A stretch of DNA of 8,701 nucleotides from Lautropia sp. (lineage in GTDB: Bacteria > Pseudomonadota > Gammaproteobacteria > Burkholderiales > Burkholderiaceae_E), in contig JACCRJ010000546.1 in assembly GCA_013813615.1 (NCBI GenBank), positions 1-8,701 on the forward strand, written 5' to 3'. Each line of letters starts with the position of its first letter. Position 1 is the stretch's first letter. Both the position numbers and the translations under genes were made by a program. A model generated the notes under the pieces. The model was given only the letters and a program-made list of their open reading frames with translations, did not search any database and was not told the origin of the DNA. Positions 1-6,027 of this stretch are shown piece after piece.

Positions 1-5
1 CCCCG

Positions 6-511
6 CTACGAGTCGACCTGCTTCTTGAGGTCGTAGATGAAGTGGACGCCCGCGTCGACCGATCCGTCTTCCTTCTGCGGCTTGTATTCGAGATCGACAT
101 GCCCGAAGACCAGGGACACGCTCTCCATCGGGTGCTCGGAGCTGCCCGAGGGCTGTACGCTCGTCACGAACACTTCCTTCATCTTGACGAGGAGGTAGTC
201 CTGCTGTCCCTTGCCGGACTTGCGCGACACCAGTGTGGCCTCGGCGAAATGGTCACCCATCGCGCACGCTTTCATCAGCACGGGGGAGGCCTTGTCGAGC
301 GCGTGCATGAAGCTCAAGTCACTGAAGTTCGCCTTGCCGGCGCCGGCGCCGGCCCCGGAGCGGGGCTCGGGCTGGAGGAACCGCCGCCGCCGCAGCTTGC
401 CAGACCGAGCATGGTTGCCAGGACCAATGCACCTGCGCACACGCGCGTGCCGCCGCCCCCTGGTGTCGGGCCGGGCTCGGTGGGCAGCACTGCGCGGGAA
501 GTCGTCGTCAT
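6..511 (-). pseudogene. Lipoprotein-anchored Hcp-like (T6SS tube family) protein, reading frame broken
   Basis: Two open frames on the minus strand look like halves of one gene. The first starts at ATG 511 behind AAGGTG (6-nt gap). It encodes a hydrophobic segment (residues 24-39), a lipobox L37-A38-S39-C40, then GGGGSSSPSPAPGPAPAPA, and stops at 314. The second frame, open from about residue SGAGAGAGK (codon at 359) to the TAG at 6-8, gives 117 residues typical of Hcp: KANFSDLSF, the SPVLMKACAMGDHF stretch, VFVTSV and EYKPQKEDGS. Hcp proteins normally have about 45 further N-terminal residues before the Gly-rich loop; these are absent and the lipoprotein leader takes their place. One added base in the C4/G4 runs near 353-365 would join both halves into about 166 residues, placing an Hcp barrel on a lipid anchor. 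No other type VI secretion gene is in the window. The Hcp assignment is firm. Whether the gene is decayed, mis-sequenced or frameshift-expressed is open. Confidence 0.72.
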
Positions 512-556
512 TCAGTTCACCTTCTGTACGGGGATCCGGCGATTGTAGTGGGGGGC

Positions 557-1747
557 TCAAGCGCCCACCGGCAATACCGCACGCCGCAGTCCCAGCCAGC
601 AGATTGCCAGCACCATCACCAGCACGAAGGGGATCGACAGGTAGTTCAGGAGCTCCCAGCCATTGCTGTTCAAAAGGACACCGGAGGAAGCCGACGAGGT
701 GATCATCGTCACGAAGACGATCATGTCGTTGAAGCCCTGGATCCGTGTTCTCTCCGGCGGCCGGTAGGCCTGCGTCAGGAGGGTGGTGGCGCCGGTGTAG
801 GCGAAGTTCCAGCCGACGCCCAGGAGCGCGAGGGCGACGACGAAGTGCGACACCTCGATTCCGTTCAGGGCCACGGCGATGCAGGCGAACATCAGCGCGC
901 AGCCGGTCAGGATGATCGGCAGGACCCCGAACCGGGTGATGAGCGAACCGGTGAAGAGCCCCGGCAGAAACATCCCGATAACATGCCACTGCAGCACCAG
1001 TGCGGTGGCCGCGTACGGATGCGTACATAGTTCCATCGCAAGCGGCGTCGCCACCATCAGCAGGTTCATGATGCCGTAGGCGCCGGCCGCCGTGAGTATC
1101 GCAACCCAGCAGGAGGGCTGGCGAAGGATCTGCCACAGCGGCCGCGCCACGCCGCCGGCCAGCGTGTCCGCGCTGGACGGCAGGCGCAGCAACTGGGCCA
1201 GCAGCAGCGAAAGCAGTGCGAATCCGGCGAGCGCAAGGTAGGAGCCGGCGTAGGTAGCGGGCAGCATGTCGCGCGTGATCTTCGACACCTCCGGCCCGAC
1301 GATGCCGCCGACGATTCCGCCGGTCAGCACCAGGGAGATCGCCCGGGCACGAAAGCCGGGGCGGTAGGCGTCGGCGACGTCCGCCGCGGCAAAGCGATAG
1401 CTGGCGCCGAAGGCGTTGTAGATACCGGTGAGAAAAGTGGCAACCGCCAGCAGCCAGAGGCTGCCGATGCTGACCGCCCAGGCCGCCAGCAGTGCGCCGC
1501 CGATCGCAAGCAATGCCCCCACCGTATAGCCGTAGCGCCTGCCCAGGCGCCGCATCAGCCTGGCAGCCAGCATGCTGAAGACGGCGGCGCCGAGCACATA
1601 TCCAGTCACCGGCAGCGTCGCCAACGCCTTGTCCTCGGCGAGCGCGAATCCAGCGAGACTGCTGATCGCGATCAGCGTGACATTGTTGGTCAGCAGCAGG
1701 GCCTGGAGCGTGGCCAGCACGCCCATCTGAAATCGAAGTGTCTGCAC
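557..1747 (-). CDS. Major facilitator superfamily (MFS) transporter, substrate unknown
   Basis: A 396-residue inner-membrane protein with about 12 hydrophobic segments: roughly 14-37, 43-62, 73-92, 95-114, 134-153, 168-188, 212-237, 249-270, 275-294, 300-325, 340-358 and 367-387. A basic loop between TM2 and TM3 (R63-LMRRLGRR-71) resembles MFS motif A. TM5 is Gly-rich and ends in a GP pair (GGIVGGIVGPE), which recalls motif C of drug/proton antiporters. A longer hydrophilic loop (about 189-211) separates the two six-helix halves. Length and layout fit MFS_1, but no residue identifies the substrate. The start chosen is GTG 1747 with no clear ribosome binding site; ATG at 1726 (residue 8) is possible and would still keep TM1 intact. 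It is transcribed away from ilvE. The broken lipoprotein-Hcp gene follows 45 bp downstream with no obvious terminator between, so cotranscription is possible. Confidence 0.9.
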   Translation of the reverse strand: MQTLRFQMGVLATLQALLLTNNVTLIAISSLAGFALAEDKALATLPVTGYVLGAAVFSMLAARLMRRLGRRYGYTVGALLAIGGALLAAWAVSIGSLWLLAVATFLTGIYNAFGASYRFAAADVADAYRPGFRARAISLVLTGGIVGGIVGPEVSKITRDMLPATYAGSYLALAGFALLSLLLAQLLRLPSSADTLAGGVARPLWQILRQPSCWVAILTAAGAYGIMNLLMVATPLAMELCTHPYAATALVLQWHVIGMFLPGLFTGSLITRFGVLPIILTGCALMFACIAVALNGIEVSHFVVALALLGVGWNFAYTGATTLLTQAYRPPERTRIQGFNDMIVFVTMITSSASSGVLLNSNGWELLNYLSIPFVLVMVLAICWLGLRRAVLPVGA

Positions 1748-1828
1748 AAGGAGTCCGGAGCGGGAGTGCGGGAGTGGCGGAGCGCGCTGTCGCGGGGATA
1801 GGTGGCACCGGCCGTGCCCCGACGTACC

Positions 1829-1834
1829 ATTTTA
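1829..1834 (-). promoter_or_regulatory. Possible -10 box for the MFS gene
   Basis: Read on the minus strand, 1834-1829 is TAAAAT, a 5/6 match to TATAAT, in an otherwise very GC-rich region about 80 bp upstream of the GTG start. No convincing -35 box is seen at the usual distance. This is a weak prediction by base composition and position only. Confidence 0.25.
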
Positions 1835-1850
1835 GCGCCCGGCAGAGCCC

Positions 1851-1883
1851 GGCCGCGTCGGCCGCCGTCGGCCGCCGTCGGCC
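1851..1883. repeat. Three-copy 10-bp tandem repeat upstream of ilvE
   Basis: GGCCGCGTCG (1851-1860) is followed by two identical GCCGCCGTCG units (1861-1870 and 1871-1880) and a partial GCC. The array fills the position of the -35 region of the predicted ilvE promoter. It does not look coding in its context: it lies between divergent genes and ahead of the conserved IlvE N-terminus. Confidence 0.7.
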
Positions 1884-1886
1884 AAC

Positions 1887-1895
1887 TGCTAGAAT
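1887..1895 (+). promoter_or_regulatory. Predicted extended -10 promoter of ilvE
   Basis: TGCTAGAAT at 1887-1895 is an extended -10 element (TGn followed by TAGAAT, 5/6 to TATAAT). It would start transcription near 1902, giving a leader of about 32 nt before the ATG at 1934. No good -35 hexamer is visible, which is common for extended -10 promoters. Confidence 0.45.
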
Positions 1896-1933
1896 TCCCG
1901 GCGCTGGGCGTGTGGCTCATGAAAGGAACGGGC

Positions 1934-2866
1934 ATGGCGATGTCGATGGCGGATCGGGACGGATTCATCTGGTTTGACGGCAAGCTGGTGGACTGGCGGG
2001 ACGCCAGGATCCACGTGCTGACGCACAGCCTGCACTACGGCATGAGCGTCTTCGAAGGTGTCCGGGCCTACGACACCGCGCAGGGCACGGCCATCTTCCG
2101 GCTGCCTGAACACACGCGGCGACTGATGAACTCCGCCAAGATCTTTCAGATGAACCTTGGCTACGACTTTGAGACGTTGATGCAGGCGCAGAAGGAAGTG
2201 GTCCGCAGCAACAAGCTGGAAAGCTGCTACCTGCGGCCGATCGCCTGGATCGGCTCGGAAAAGCTCGGCGTCTCCCCCAAGGGCAACACGGTGCATGTCG
2301 CGATCGCGGCCTGGCCGTGGGGCGCCTACCTCGGCGAAGACGGGATCACCAAGGGCATCCGTGTGAAGACGTCATCCTTCACACGGCACCACGTCAACTC
2401 GTCGCTGGTTCGGGCCAAGGCATCGGGCTACTACATCAATTCCATCCTCGCCAATTCCGAGGCTACCAATGACGGCTATGACGAGGCGCTGCTCCTCGAC
2501 ACCGAAGGCTACGTCTCTGAAGGCTCCGGCGAGAACGTGTTCATCATCCGCCAGGGCAAGTTGTTCACGCCGGATCTGGCTTCCTGCCTCGACGGCATCA
2601 CCCGGGATGCCGTGATCACGATGGCCCGCGGGCTGGACATCGAGGTGATAGAGAAACGGATCACCCGCGACGAGGTCTATTGTGCCGACGAAGCCTTCTT
2701 CACCGGCACGGCTGCGGAAATCACGCCGATCCGGGAGCTGGACAACCGCGCCATCGGCTCCGGCCAGCGCGGTCCGCTGACGCAGCGACTGCAGCAGCTG
2801 TTCTTCGACGTCATAGCCGGCAGATCCGAGCGCTACCGCCAGTGGCTCCATCCGATCAGCGCCTAA
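1934..2866 (+). CDS. ilvE: Branched-chain amino acid aminotransferase
   Basis: A PLP-dependent fold-type IV aminotransferase that swaps the amino group between glutamate and the keto acids of leucine, isoleucine and valine in the cytoplasm. The 310-residue length matches the usual 304-310. Visible family features are FIWFDGKLVDW at the N-terminus, VFEGVRAY (39-46), the phosphate-binding Arg in FRLPEH (R56), the Schiff-base lysine K162 in RAKASGYY, the PLP-binding EGSGENVF (195-203) and TGTAAE (257-262). The open frame extends further upstream. ATG 1934 was chosen because AAAGGA lies about 7 nt before it and because homologous sequence begins just after it; in-frame ATGs at 1919, 1940 and 1946 are alternatives. 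It is the first gene of a plus-strand group with the zinc-finger gene 4 bp after its TAA. No leader peptide or attenuator was recognised. Confidence 0.96.
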   Translation: MAMSMADRDGFIWFDGKLVDWRDARIHVLTHSLHYGMSVFEGVRAYDTAQGTAIFRLPEHTRRLMNSAKIFQMNLGYDFETLMQAQKEVVRSNKLESCYLRPIAWIGSEKLGVSPKGNTVHVAIAAWPWGAYLGEDGITKGIRVKTSSFTRHHVNSSLVRAKASGYYINSILANSEATNDGYDEALLLDTEGYVSEGSGENVFIIRQGKLFTPDLASCLDGITRDAVITMARGLDIEVIEKRITRDEVYCADEAFFTGTAAEITPIRELDNRAIGSGQRGPLTQRLQQLFFDVIAGRSERYRQWLHPISA

Positions 2867-2870
2867 TCCA

Positions 2871-3098
2871 GTGACGGACAGCACGACCAGGAACACGACA
2901 ACGGGCAGCGGCCAGGACGAGGCCTTGGTGGAACTCGACGGCAAGGATGGGCCGGCCTTCTGCCCGCATCCGAATATGACCTTGTGGAACCAGCATCCGC
3001 GAGTGTTCCTGGACCTTTCGGTGACGGGCGAGGCGAAATGCCCTTACTGCGGCACCCGCTACCGGCTCAAGCCGGGCGCCCGGATCCACCGGCACTGA
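2871..3098 (+). CDS. Small zinc-finger (CHCC-type) domain protein
   Basis: A 75-residue protein with a disordered polar N-terminus (1-25) followed by a compact metal-binding module: C31 in AFCPHPN, then WNQHPRVFLDL with H42, then KCPYCGTRY with C57 and C60. This C-H-C-C arrangement matches the zf-CHCC family, which also contains the mitochondrial complex I subunit NDUFS6; one zinc ion is expected. The role of the stand-alone bacterial proteins is not settled. The start is GTG 2871, only 4 bp after the ilvE stop and without a clear ribosome binding site, which suggests translational coupling. From general knowledge of betaproteobacterial genomes, the order ilvE - zinc finger - waaF is recurrent, and the same order is seen here. 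Family call secure, function unknown. Confidence 0.9.
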   Translation: MTDSTTRNTTTGSGQDEALVELDGKDGPAFCPHPNMTLWNQHPRVFLDLSVTGEAKCPYCGTRYRLKPGARIHRH

Positions 3099-3112
3099 AA
3101 GCACTGCCGACG

Positions 3113-3149
3113 TTTTCCAGCTGAGCGTCGCTGAAAATCCCGCGACGCT
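3113..3149 (+). promoter_or_regulatory. Two mutually exclusive hairpins between the zinc-finger gene and waaF
   Basis: Hairpin A: TTTTCCAGC (3113-3121) can pair with GCTGAAAA (3130-3137), with one bulged C and an 8-nt loop. Hairpin B: AGCGTCGC (3124-3131) pairs perfectly with GCGACGCT (3142-3149) across a 10-nt loop. The arms overlap at 3124-3137, so only one can form at a time. No T-run follows hairpin B, so it is not a standard intrinsic terminator. An attenuator, processing site or protein operator is possible; chance in GC-rich DNA is not excluded. Confidence 0.4.
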
Positions 3150-3257
3150 GCCGCAAACGTGACTTCGTGCAGATTTGCTGCGTCCGCCGCAAGACACAAT
3201 CCACCGGAACAAACGGCGCTGCGCCTTGGCAGCGCCGCAGATACTAGTGGGCCGACC

Positions 3258-4307
3258 TTGTCTCTCGCACAGCCTTCGCGGCGTTCGTTGATCATTGCCC
3301 CTGAGACAGTCACCGAATCGGTGCTGACGCAGCCCCTGCTGGCGCTGCTGCGCCGGTTCGATGCCTTCGGTTGCATCGACGTGCTGGCGCCGCCCGAACT
3401 GGCGCCGGTGTTCCAAGCGATGTCCGAGCCCGACGACGTGATCGAGAACGACATCGGGATCGACCGGATCGACCTGTTGCGCCGGCTGGCACTTGCCCGC
3501 AGGATCGAATCGCGCAGTTACGACTGCGCCTTCATCCTTCAGGACAACCGGATGGCCGCCATCGCGCCGTGGCTGGCCCGGATCCCCACCCGCATCGGCT
3601 CCGGCAGCGGCGCCGTGCTCGGGATGATCAACCGGTCCGCCGCCGGCAACGGCGGCCGGGGCAAATCGGTTGCCGACCGTTTCCTGGCGATGGCGTTTGC
3701 GCCCGGCGAAAGTCTGCCGCCGGGCATACCGGTACCGCAACTGGCCGCGCCGCCGGCGATGACAGAGGCACTCGCCCGCCACCTGAACCTGGACATCGGC
3801 AAACAGCTGATCCTGTTGTGCCCTTCGTCCGAACTGGGCCCGACCAGCGAGTGGCCGGTCCGGCACTACGCCGAGCTGGCTGCACTGATCACCCTGCAGT
3901 GGCCGGACCTGGCGGTGGGGCTTGTCGGCCGACCGCGCGACCGGGCAGTGGGCACGCAGATCGCCCTGCTTTCCGGCGAACGGCTGCACAACTGGTGCGG
4001 CCAACTGGACATGGCGCAGACCCTGGCCCTGATGAACCATGCCGCCGCCGTCGTAACCTCCGAATCGCAATACATGCACTTGGCGGCCGCGCTAGGCCGG
4101 CCCCACGTCGCGCTCTACGGCGCAGGGGACCCAAGGGCGGAACGCATCAACGCCTCCCGGCGCAGCGTGATGTGGCTGCATCTCGAATGCAGCCCCTGCC
4201 TGGATGCGCACTGCAAGTACGGTCACATGAATTGCGTCACCCAGCAGATGCCGGCCCAGGTCTTCGCAGCGCTGCGCAAGGCAATGCGGTTCTCAGCCAC
4301 CGCCTGA
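3258..4307 (+). CDS. waaF: GT9 glycosyltransferase, ADP-heptose:LPS heptosyltransferase II-like (divergent WaaF)
   Basis: A GT-B fold enzyme of family 9, expected to act at the inner membrane in lipopolysaccharide core assembly. Numbering from TTG 3258 (349 residues), WaaF-like parts are LIIAP (11-15), IDVLAPPELAPVF (40-52), CPSSELGP (188-195), WPVRHYAELAALI (199-211), MHLAAALGRPHVALYG (273-288) and a C-terminal cluster C311-x2-C314-x4-C319-x3-H323-x2-C326 typical of betaproteobacterial WaaF. Several normally conserved residues differ: the N-terminal Gly-Asp is T19-E20, the Lys of GPAKRWP is S197, the Asp before the C-terminal Ser is E269, and the PNSxKSAL motif is absent. Substrate may therefore differ. 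The frame is open from GTG 3159, but 3159-3257 has much poorer G+C at third positions and non-family sequence, so a start near 3258 (or TTG 3288) is preferred. It follows ilvE and the zinc-finger gene after about 160 bp. Confidence 0.8.
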   Translation: MSLAQPSRRSLIIAPETVTESVLTQPLLALLRRFDAFGCIDVLAPPELAPVFQAMSEPDDVIENDIGIDRIDLLRRLALARRIESRSYDCAFILQDNRMAAIAPWLARIPTRIGSGSGAVLGMINRSAAGNGGRGKSVADRFLAMAFAPGESLPPGIPVPQLAAPPAMTEALARHLNLDIGKQLILLCPSSELGPTSEWPVRHYAELAALITLQWPDLAVGLVGRPRDRAVGTQIALLSGERLHNWCGQLDMAQTLALMNHAAAVVTSESQYMHLAAALGRPHVALYGAGDPRAERINASRRSVMWLHLECSPCLDAHCKYGHMNCVTQQMPAQVFAALRKAMRFSATA

Positions 4308-4311
4308 GAAC

Positions 4312-4395
4312 ACCCCCCCGAATCGCCTTCGGCGCCTCCCCCCCAAGGGGGCGCCGCCAGCAGCCCGGCAAAGCCGGATCCGCGGCGGCTGCCGG
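4312..4395. repeat. Hairpin-rich REP-like intergenic element after waaF
   Basis: Directly after the waaF stop lie several nested inverted repeats. CGCC-TTC-GGCG is at about 4325-4335. GGCGCC(t)CCC pairs with GGGGGCGCC (about 4331-4355). CCGGC-AAA-GCCGG is perfect at 4365-4377, enclosed by GCCGCC (4353-4358) pairing with GGCGGC (4384-4389). The general look, with a C-run, a G-run and a CCGGCAAAGCCGG hairpin, recalls short dispersed palindromic elements seen between genes in Comamonadaceae-like genomes. That link is from memory and no second copy is present here. It could also act as a strong transcription barrier, though no T-run follows. Confidence 0.5.
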
Positions 4396-4430
4396 CTTTC
4401 GCGGCGAGTTCATGCGGCCGGCGCTGAAGA

Positions 4431-4460
4431 GCGACACTCCCCGTGGATACCGGCTAGACT
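4431..4460 (+). promoter_or_regulatory. Possible promoter for the SnoaL-like gene and hydrolase
   Basis: GCGACA (4431-4436, 4/6 to the -35 consensus) and TAGACT (4455-4460, 4/6 to the -10 consensus) are separated by 18 bp. The predicted start near 4467 leaves about 30 nt before ATG 4497. Both boxes are weak; position after the hairpin element and before a new gene group supports it modestly. Confidence 0.28.
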
Positions 4461-4496
4461 TCCTGGCACCGCTTGTCCCGTACGCATCTATCCGGC

Positions 4497-4931
4497 ATGC
4501 CGCGACCACTGATCTTCGCTTCCGCATCGGCAGTCGAGGAGGCTTTCTACGCCGCCCTGGCGCATGCCGATGCTGCCGGCGTCATGGCCCTGTGGGCCGA
4601 CGATGAAGAGGTGATCTGCATCCATCCGGGCGGCCGGCGCCTGACCGGCTTGCATGCGGTGCGCCGGTCCTTCGAGGAGATCCTTTCCCGGGGTCCGCTC
4701 AGTGTGCGGATCCAGAGCGTGCAGGTATTCCAAAGTGCGACCCTGACCGTTCATAACCTCATCGAACAGATCAGCGTGGCGAGCGAGCGCGGGCTGGAAC
4801 TGGTCAACGTCCTCACCACCAACGTCTACACCAAGACCAGCGCCGGCTGGCAACTGCTCGTGCATCACGCTGCCCCGGGCCAGGAAGCGGAGAGGCCCTC
4901 GCATGAAACATTCAACGGAAAGCTGCACTGA
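4497..4931 (+). CDS. SnoaL/NTF2-like (nuclear transport factor 2 family) protein
   Basis: A 144-residue cytoplasmic protein with the small alpha+beta cone of the NTF2/SnoaL superfamily. An N-terminal helix, AVEEAFYAALAHADAAGVMALWADD (12-36), is followed by VICIHPGGRRLTGLHAVRRSF (39-59), then three strand-like segments (SVRIQSVQVF, ATLTVHNLIEQI, ELVNVLTTNVYTKT) and WQLLVHHAAP at the end. The IHPGG...L.G motif is characteristic of a bacterial subgroup whose function is not known. Members of this fold are enzymes, binding proteins or domains of larger systems, so no reaction is proposed. ATG 4497 is chosen; a TTG at 4473 is in frame and would add eight residues. Neither has a strong ribosome binding site. 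The gene overlaps the start of the alpha/beta hydrolase by 29 nt, so the two are probably cotranscribed. Confidence 0.85.
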   Translation: MPRPLIFASASAVEEAFYAALAHADAAGVMALWADDEEVICIHPGGRRLTGLHAVRRSFEEILSRGPLSVRIQSVQVFQSATLTVHNLIEQISVASERGLELVNVLTTNVYTKTSAGWQLLVHHAAPGQEAERPSHETFNGKLH

Positions 4932-5970
4932 CATCCTGAGCCGGAACTCCGGCCGCGATCTGCCGCAGCCGAGCCCCCCAGGCATCCCCCAGCCCATCCC
5001 CCAGCCGCCGTACGGCGCCGATCCGGACTACCGGGCGCCGGGCTGGCTGCGCAACCGCCACCTGCAGACGATCTGGCCGGTCATGGTCCGCGGCACGCCG
5101 GTGATCCAGTACCGGCGCGAGCGCTGGTCGACGCCGGACGGGGATTTCATCGACCTCGACTGGGCGGTGCCCCCGCCGGGCGCAGCGGCTGCCACCGGTC
5201 CGCTGGTTGCGCTTTTCCATGGCCTCGAAGGCAGCTCCGCCAGCCACTATGCGCGCGCACTCATGGCCCATCTGCTGGCAGCCGGCTGGCGCGGCGTGGT
5301 GATCAACTGGCGCGGCTGCAGCGGCGAGCCCAACCTGCTCGCCCGCGCCTACCACTCCGGCGACTCGGCCGAGGTCGACTGGGTATTGCGCCGGCTCAGG
5401 CCGGACTTCGTCGCAGGCGTATCACTGGGCGCGAACGCTCTGCTCAAGTGGCTGGGCGAGCAGGGATCGCACGCCGGCTTCGTTCGGGCAGCGGCGGGCG
5501 TCTCGGCGCCGCAGGACCTGCACGCCGGCGCCGCCGCCTTGTCGCGCGGCTTCAACCGGCTCTACTGCCTCAACTTCATGAAGACCCTGAAACGCAAGAG
5601 CCTGTTGAAACTGGACCGGTTCCCGGGCCTCTACGACCGCCAGAGGATGCTGGCATCACGCGATTTCTTCGACTTCGACGACGTGGTGACAGCGCCGCTG
5701 CACGGCTTCGAGAGCGCGATGGACTACTGGGCCCGCAGTTCCTGCAAGCAGTACCTCGGCGGCGTCGAGGTGCCGACCCTGGTATTGAACGCGCGCAACG
5801 ACCCGTTCCTGCCGGAGCGGGTGCTGGCCCGGCACTCGGAGGTGTCGCGCCACGTCGTGCTTGACTATCCGGCGCACGGCGGACACGCCGGCTTCGTCCG
5901 CGGGCGCCTGCCGGGACGCGGCGACTGGCTGCCGCAGCGCCTGATAAGATTCTTCAGGCAGTTCGCCTGA
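4903..5970 (+). CDS. YheT-type alpha/beta-fold hydrolase
   Basis: A 355-residue serine hydrolase of the YheT/ABHD family (COG0429), expected to act on ester substrates that have not been defined in bacteria. Visible features: RNRHLQTIWP (50-59), a family hallmark; HGLEGSSASHYAR (106-118) forming the oxyanion-hole region; NWRGCSGEPN (135-144); the nucleophile elbow G172-V-S174-L-G176; acid D300 in NARNDPFLP; and H328 in GGHAGFV. The catalytic triad S174-D300-H328 is therefore complete. The first 37 residues are a Pro-rich tail (PQPSPPGIPQPIPQPP, 21-36) not usual in the family. No later Met lies before the conserved core, so the tail is probably real. ATG 4903 has GGAGAGG 7 nt upstream and lies inside the end of the SnoaL-like gene, indicating coupled translation. 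No signal peptide is visible. Confidence 0.92.
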   Translation: MKHSTESCTDILSRNSGRDLPQPSPPGIPQPIPQPPYGADPDYRAPGWLRNRHLQTIWPVMVRGTPVIQYRRERWSTPDGDFIDLDWAVPPPGAAAATGPLVALFHGLEGSSASHYARALMAHLLAAGWRGVVINWRGCSGEPNLLARAYHSGDSAEVDWVLRRLRPDFVAGVSLGANALLKWLGEQGSHAGFVRAAAGVSAPQDLHAGAAALSRGFNRLYCLNFMKTLKRKSLLKLDRFPGLYDRQRMLASRDFFDFDDVVTAPLHGFESAMDYWARSSCKQYLGGVEVPTLVLNARNDPFLPERVLARHSEVSRHVVLDYPAHGGHAGFVRGRLPGRGDWLPQRLIRFFRQFA

Positions 5971-6027
5971 TGGTGTCAGCCGGAAACGCCGATCAGGGAC
6001 ACGCCGGCGGCCAAGCGGAGATGCAGC

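Noticed and set aside
6..511. A type VI secretion gene cluster at the left end
   Set aside because: Only the Hcp-like segment is present; the neighbours are a transporter and metabolic genes, and no tssB/C, vgrG or ATPase motif occurs in the window.
512..1808. The long minus-strand frame continuing upstream of the Hcp segment through the transporter
   Set aside because: This part is Arg/Pro/Ala-rich, motif-free and out of frame with a clear 12-helix transporter; it is open only because stops are rare at this base composition.
2856..4079. 407-codon minus-strand open frame opposite the zinc-finger and waaF genes
   Set aside because: No domain or coherent hydrophobic pattern is visible; the plus-strand genes explain the region.
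3371..4606. 411-codon plus-strand frame overlapping waaF
   Set aside because: Its translation is dominated by Arg/Pro/Gly/Ala with no family motif, as expected of an out-of-frame reading of GC-rich coding DNA; it also runs through the hairpin region.
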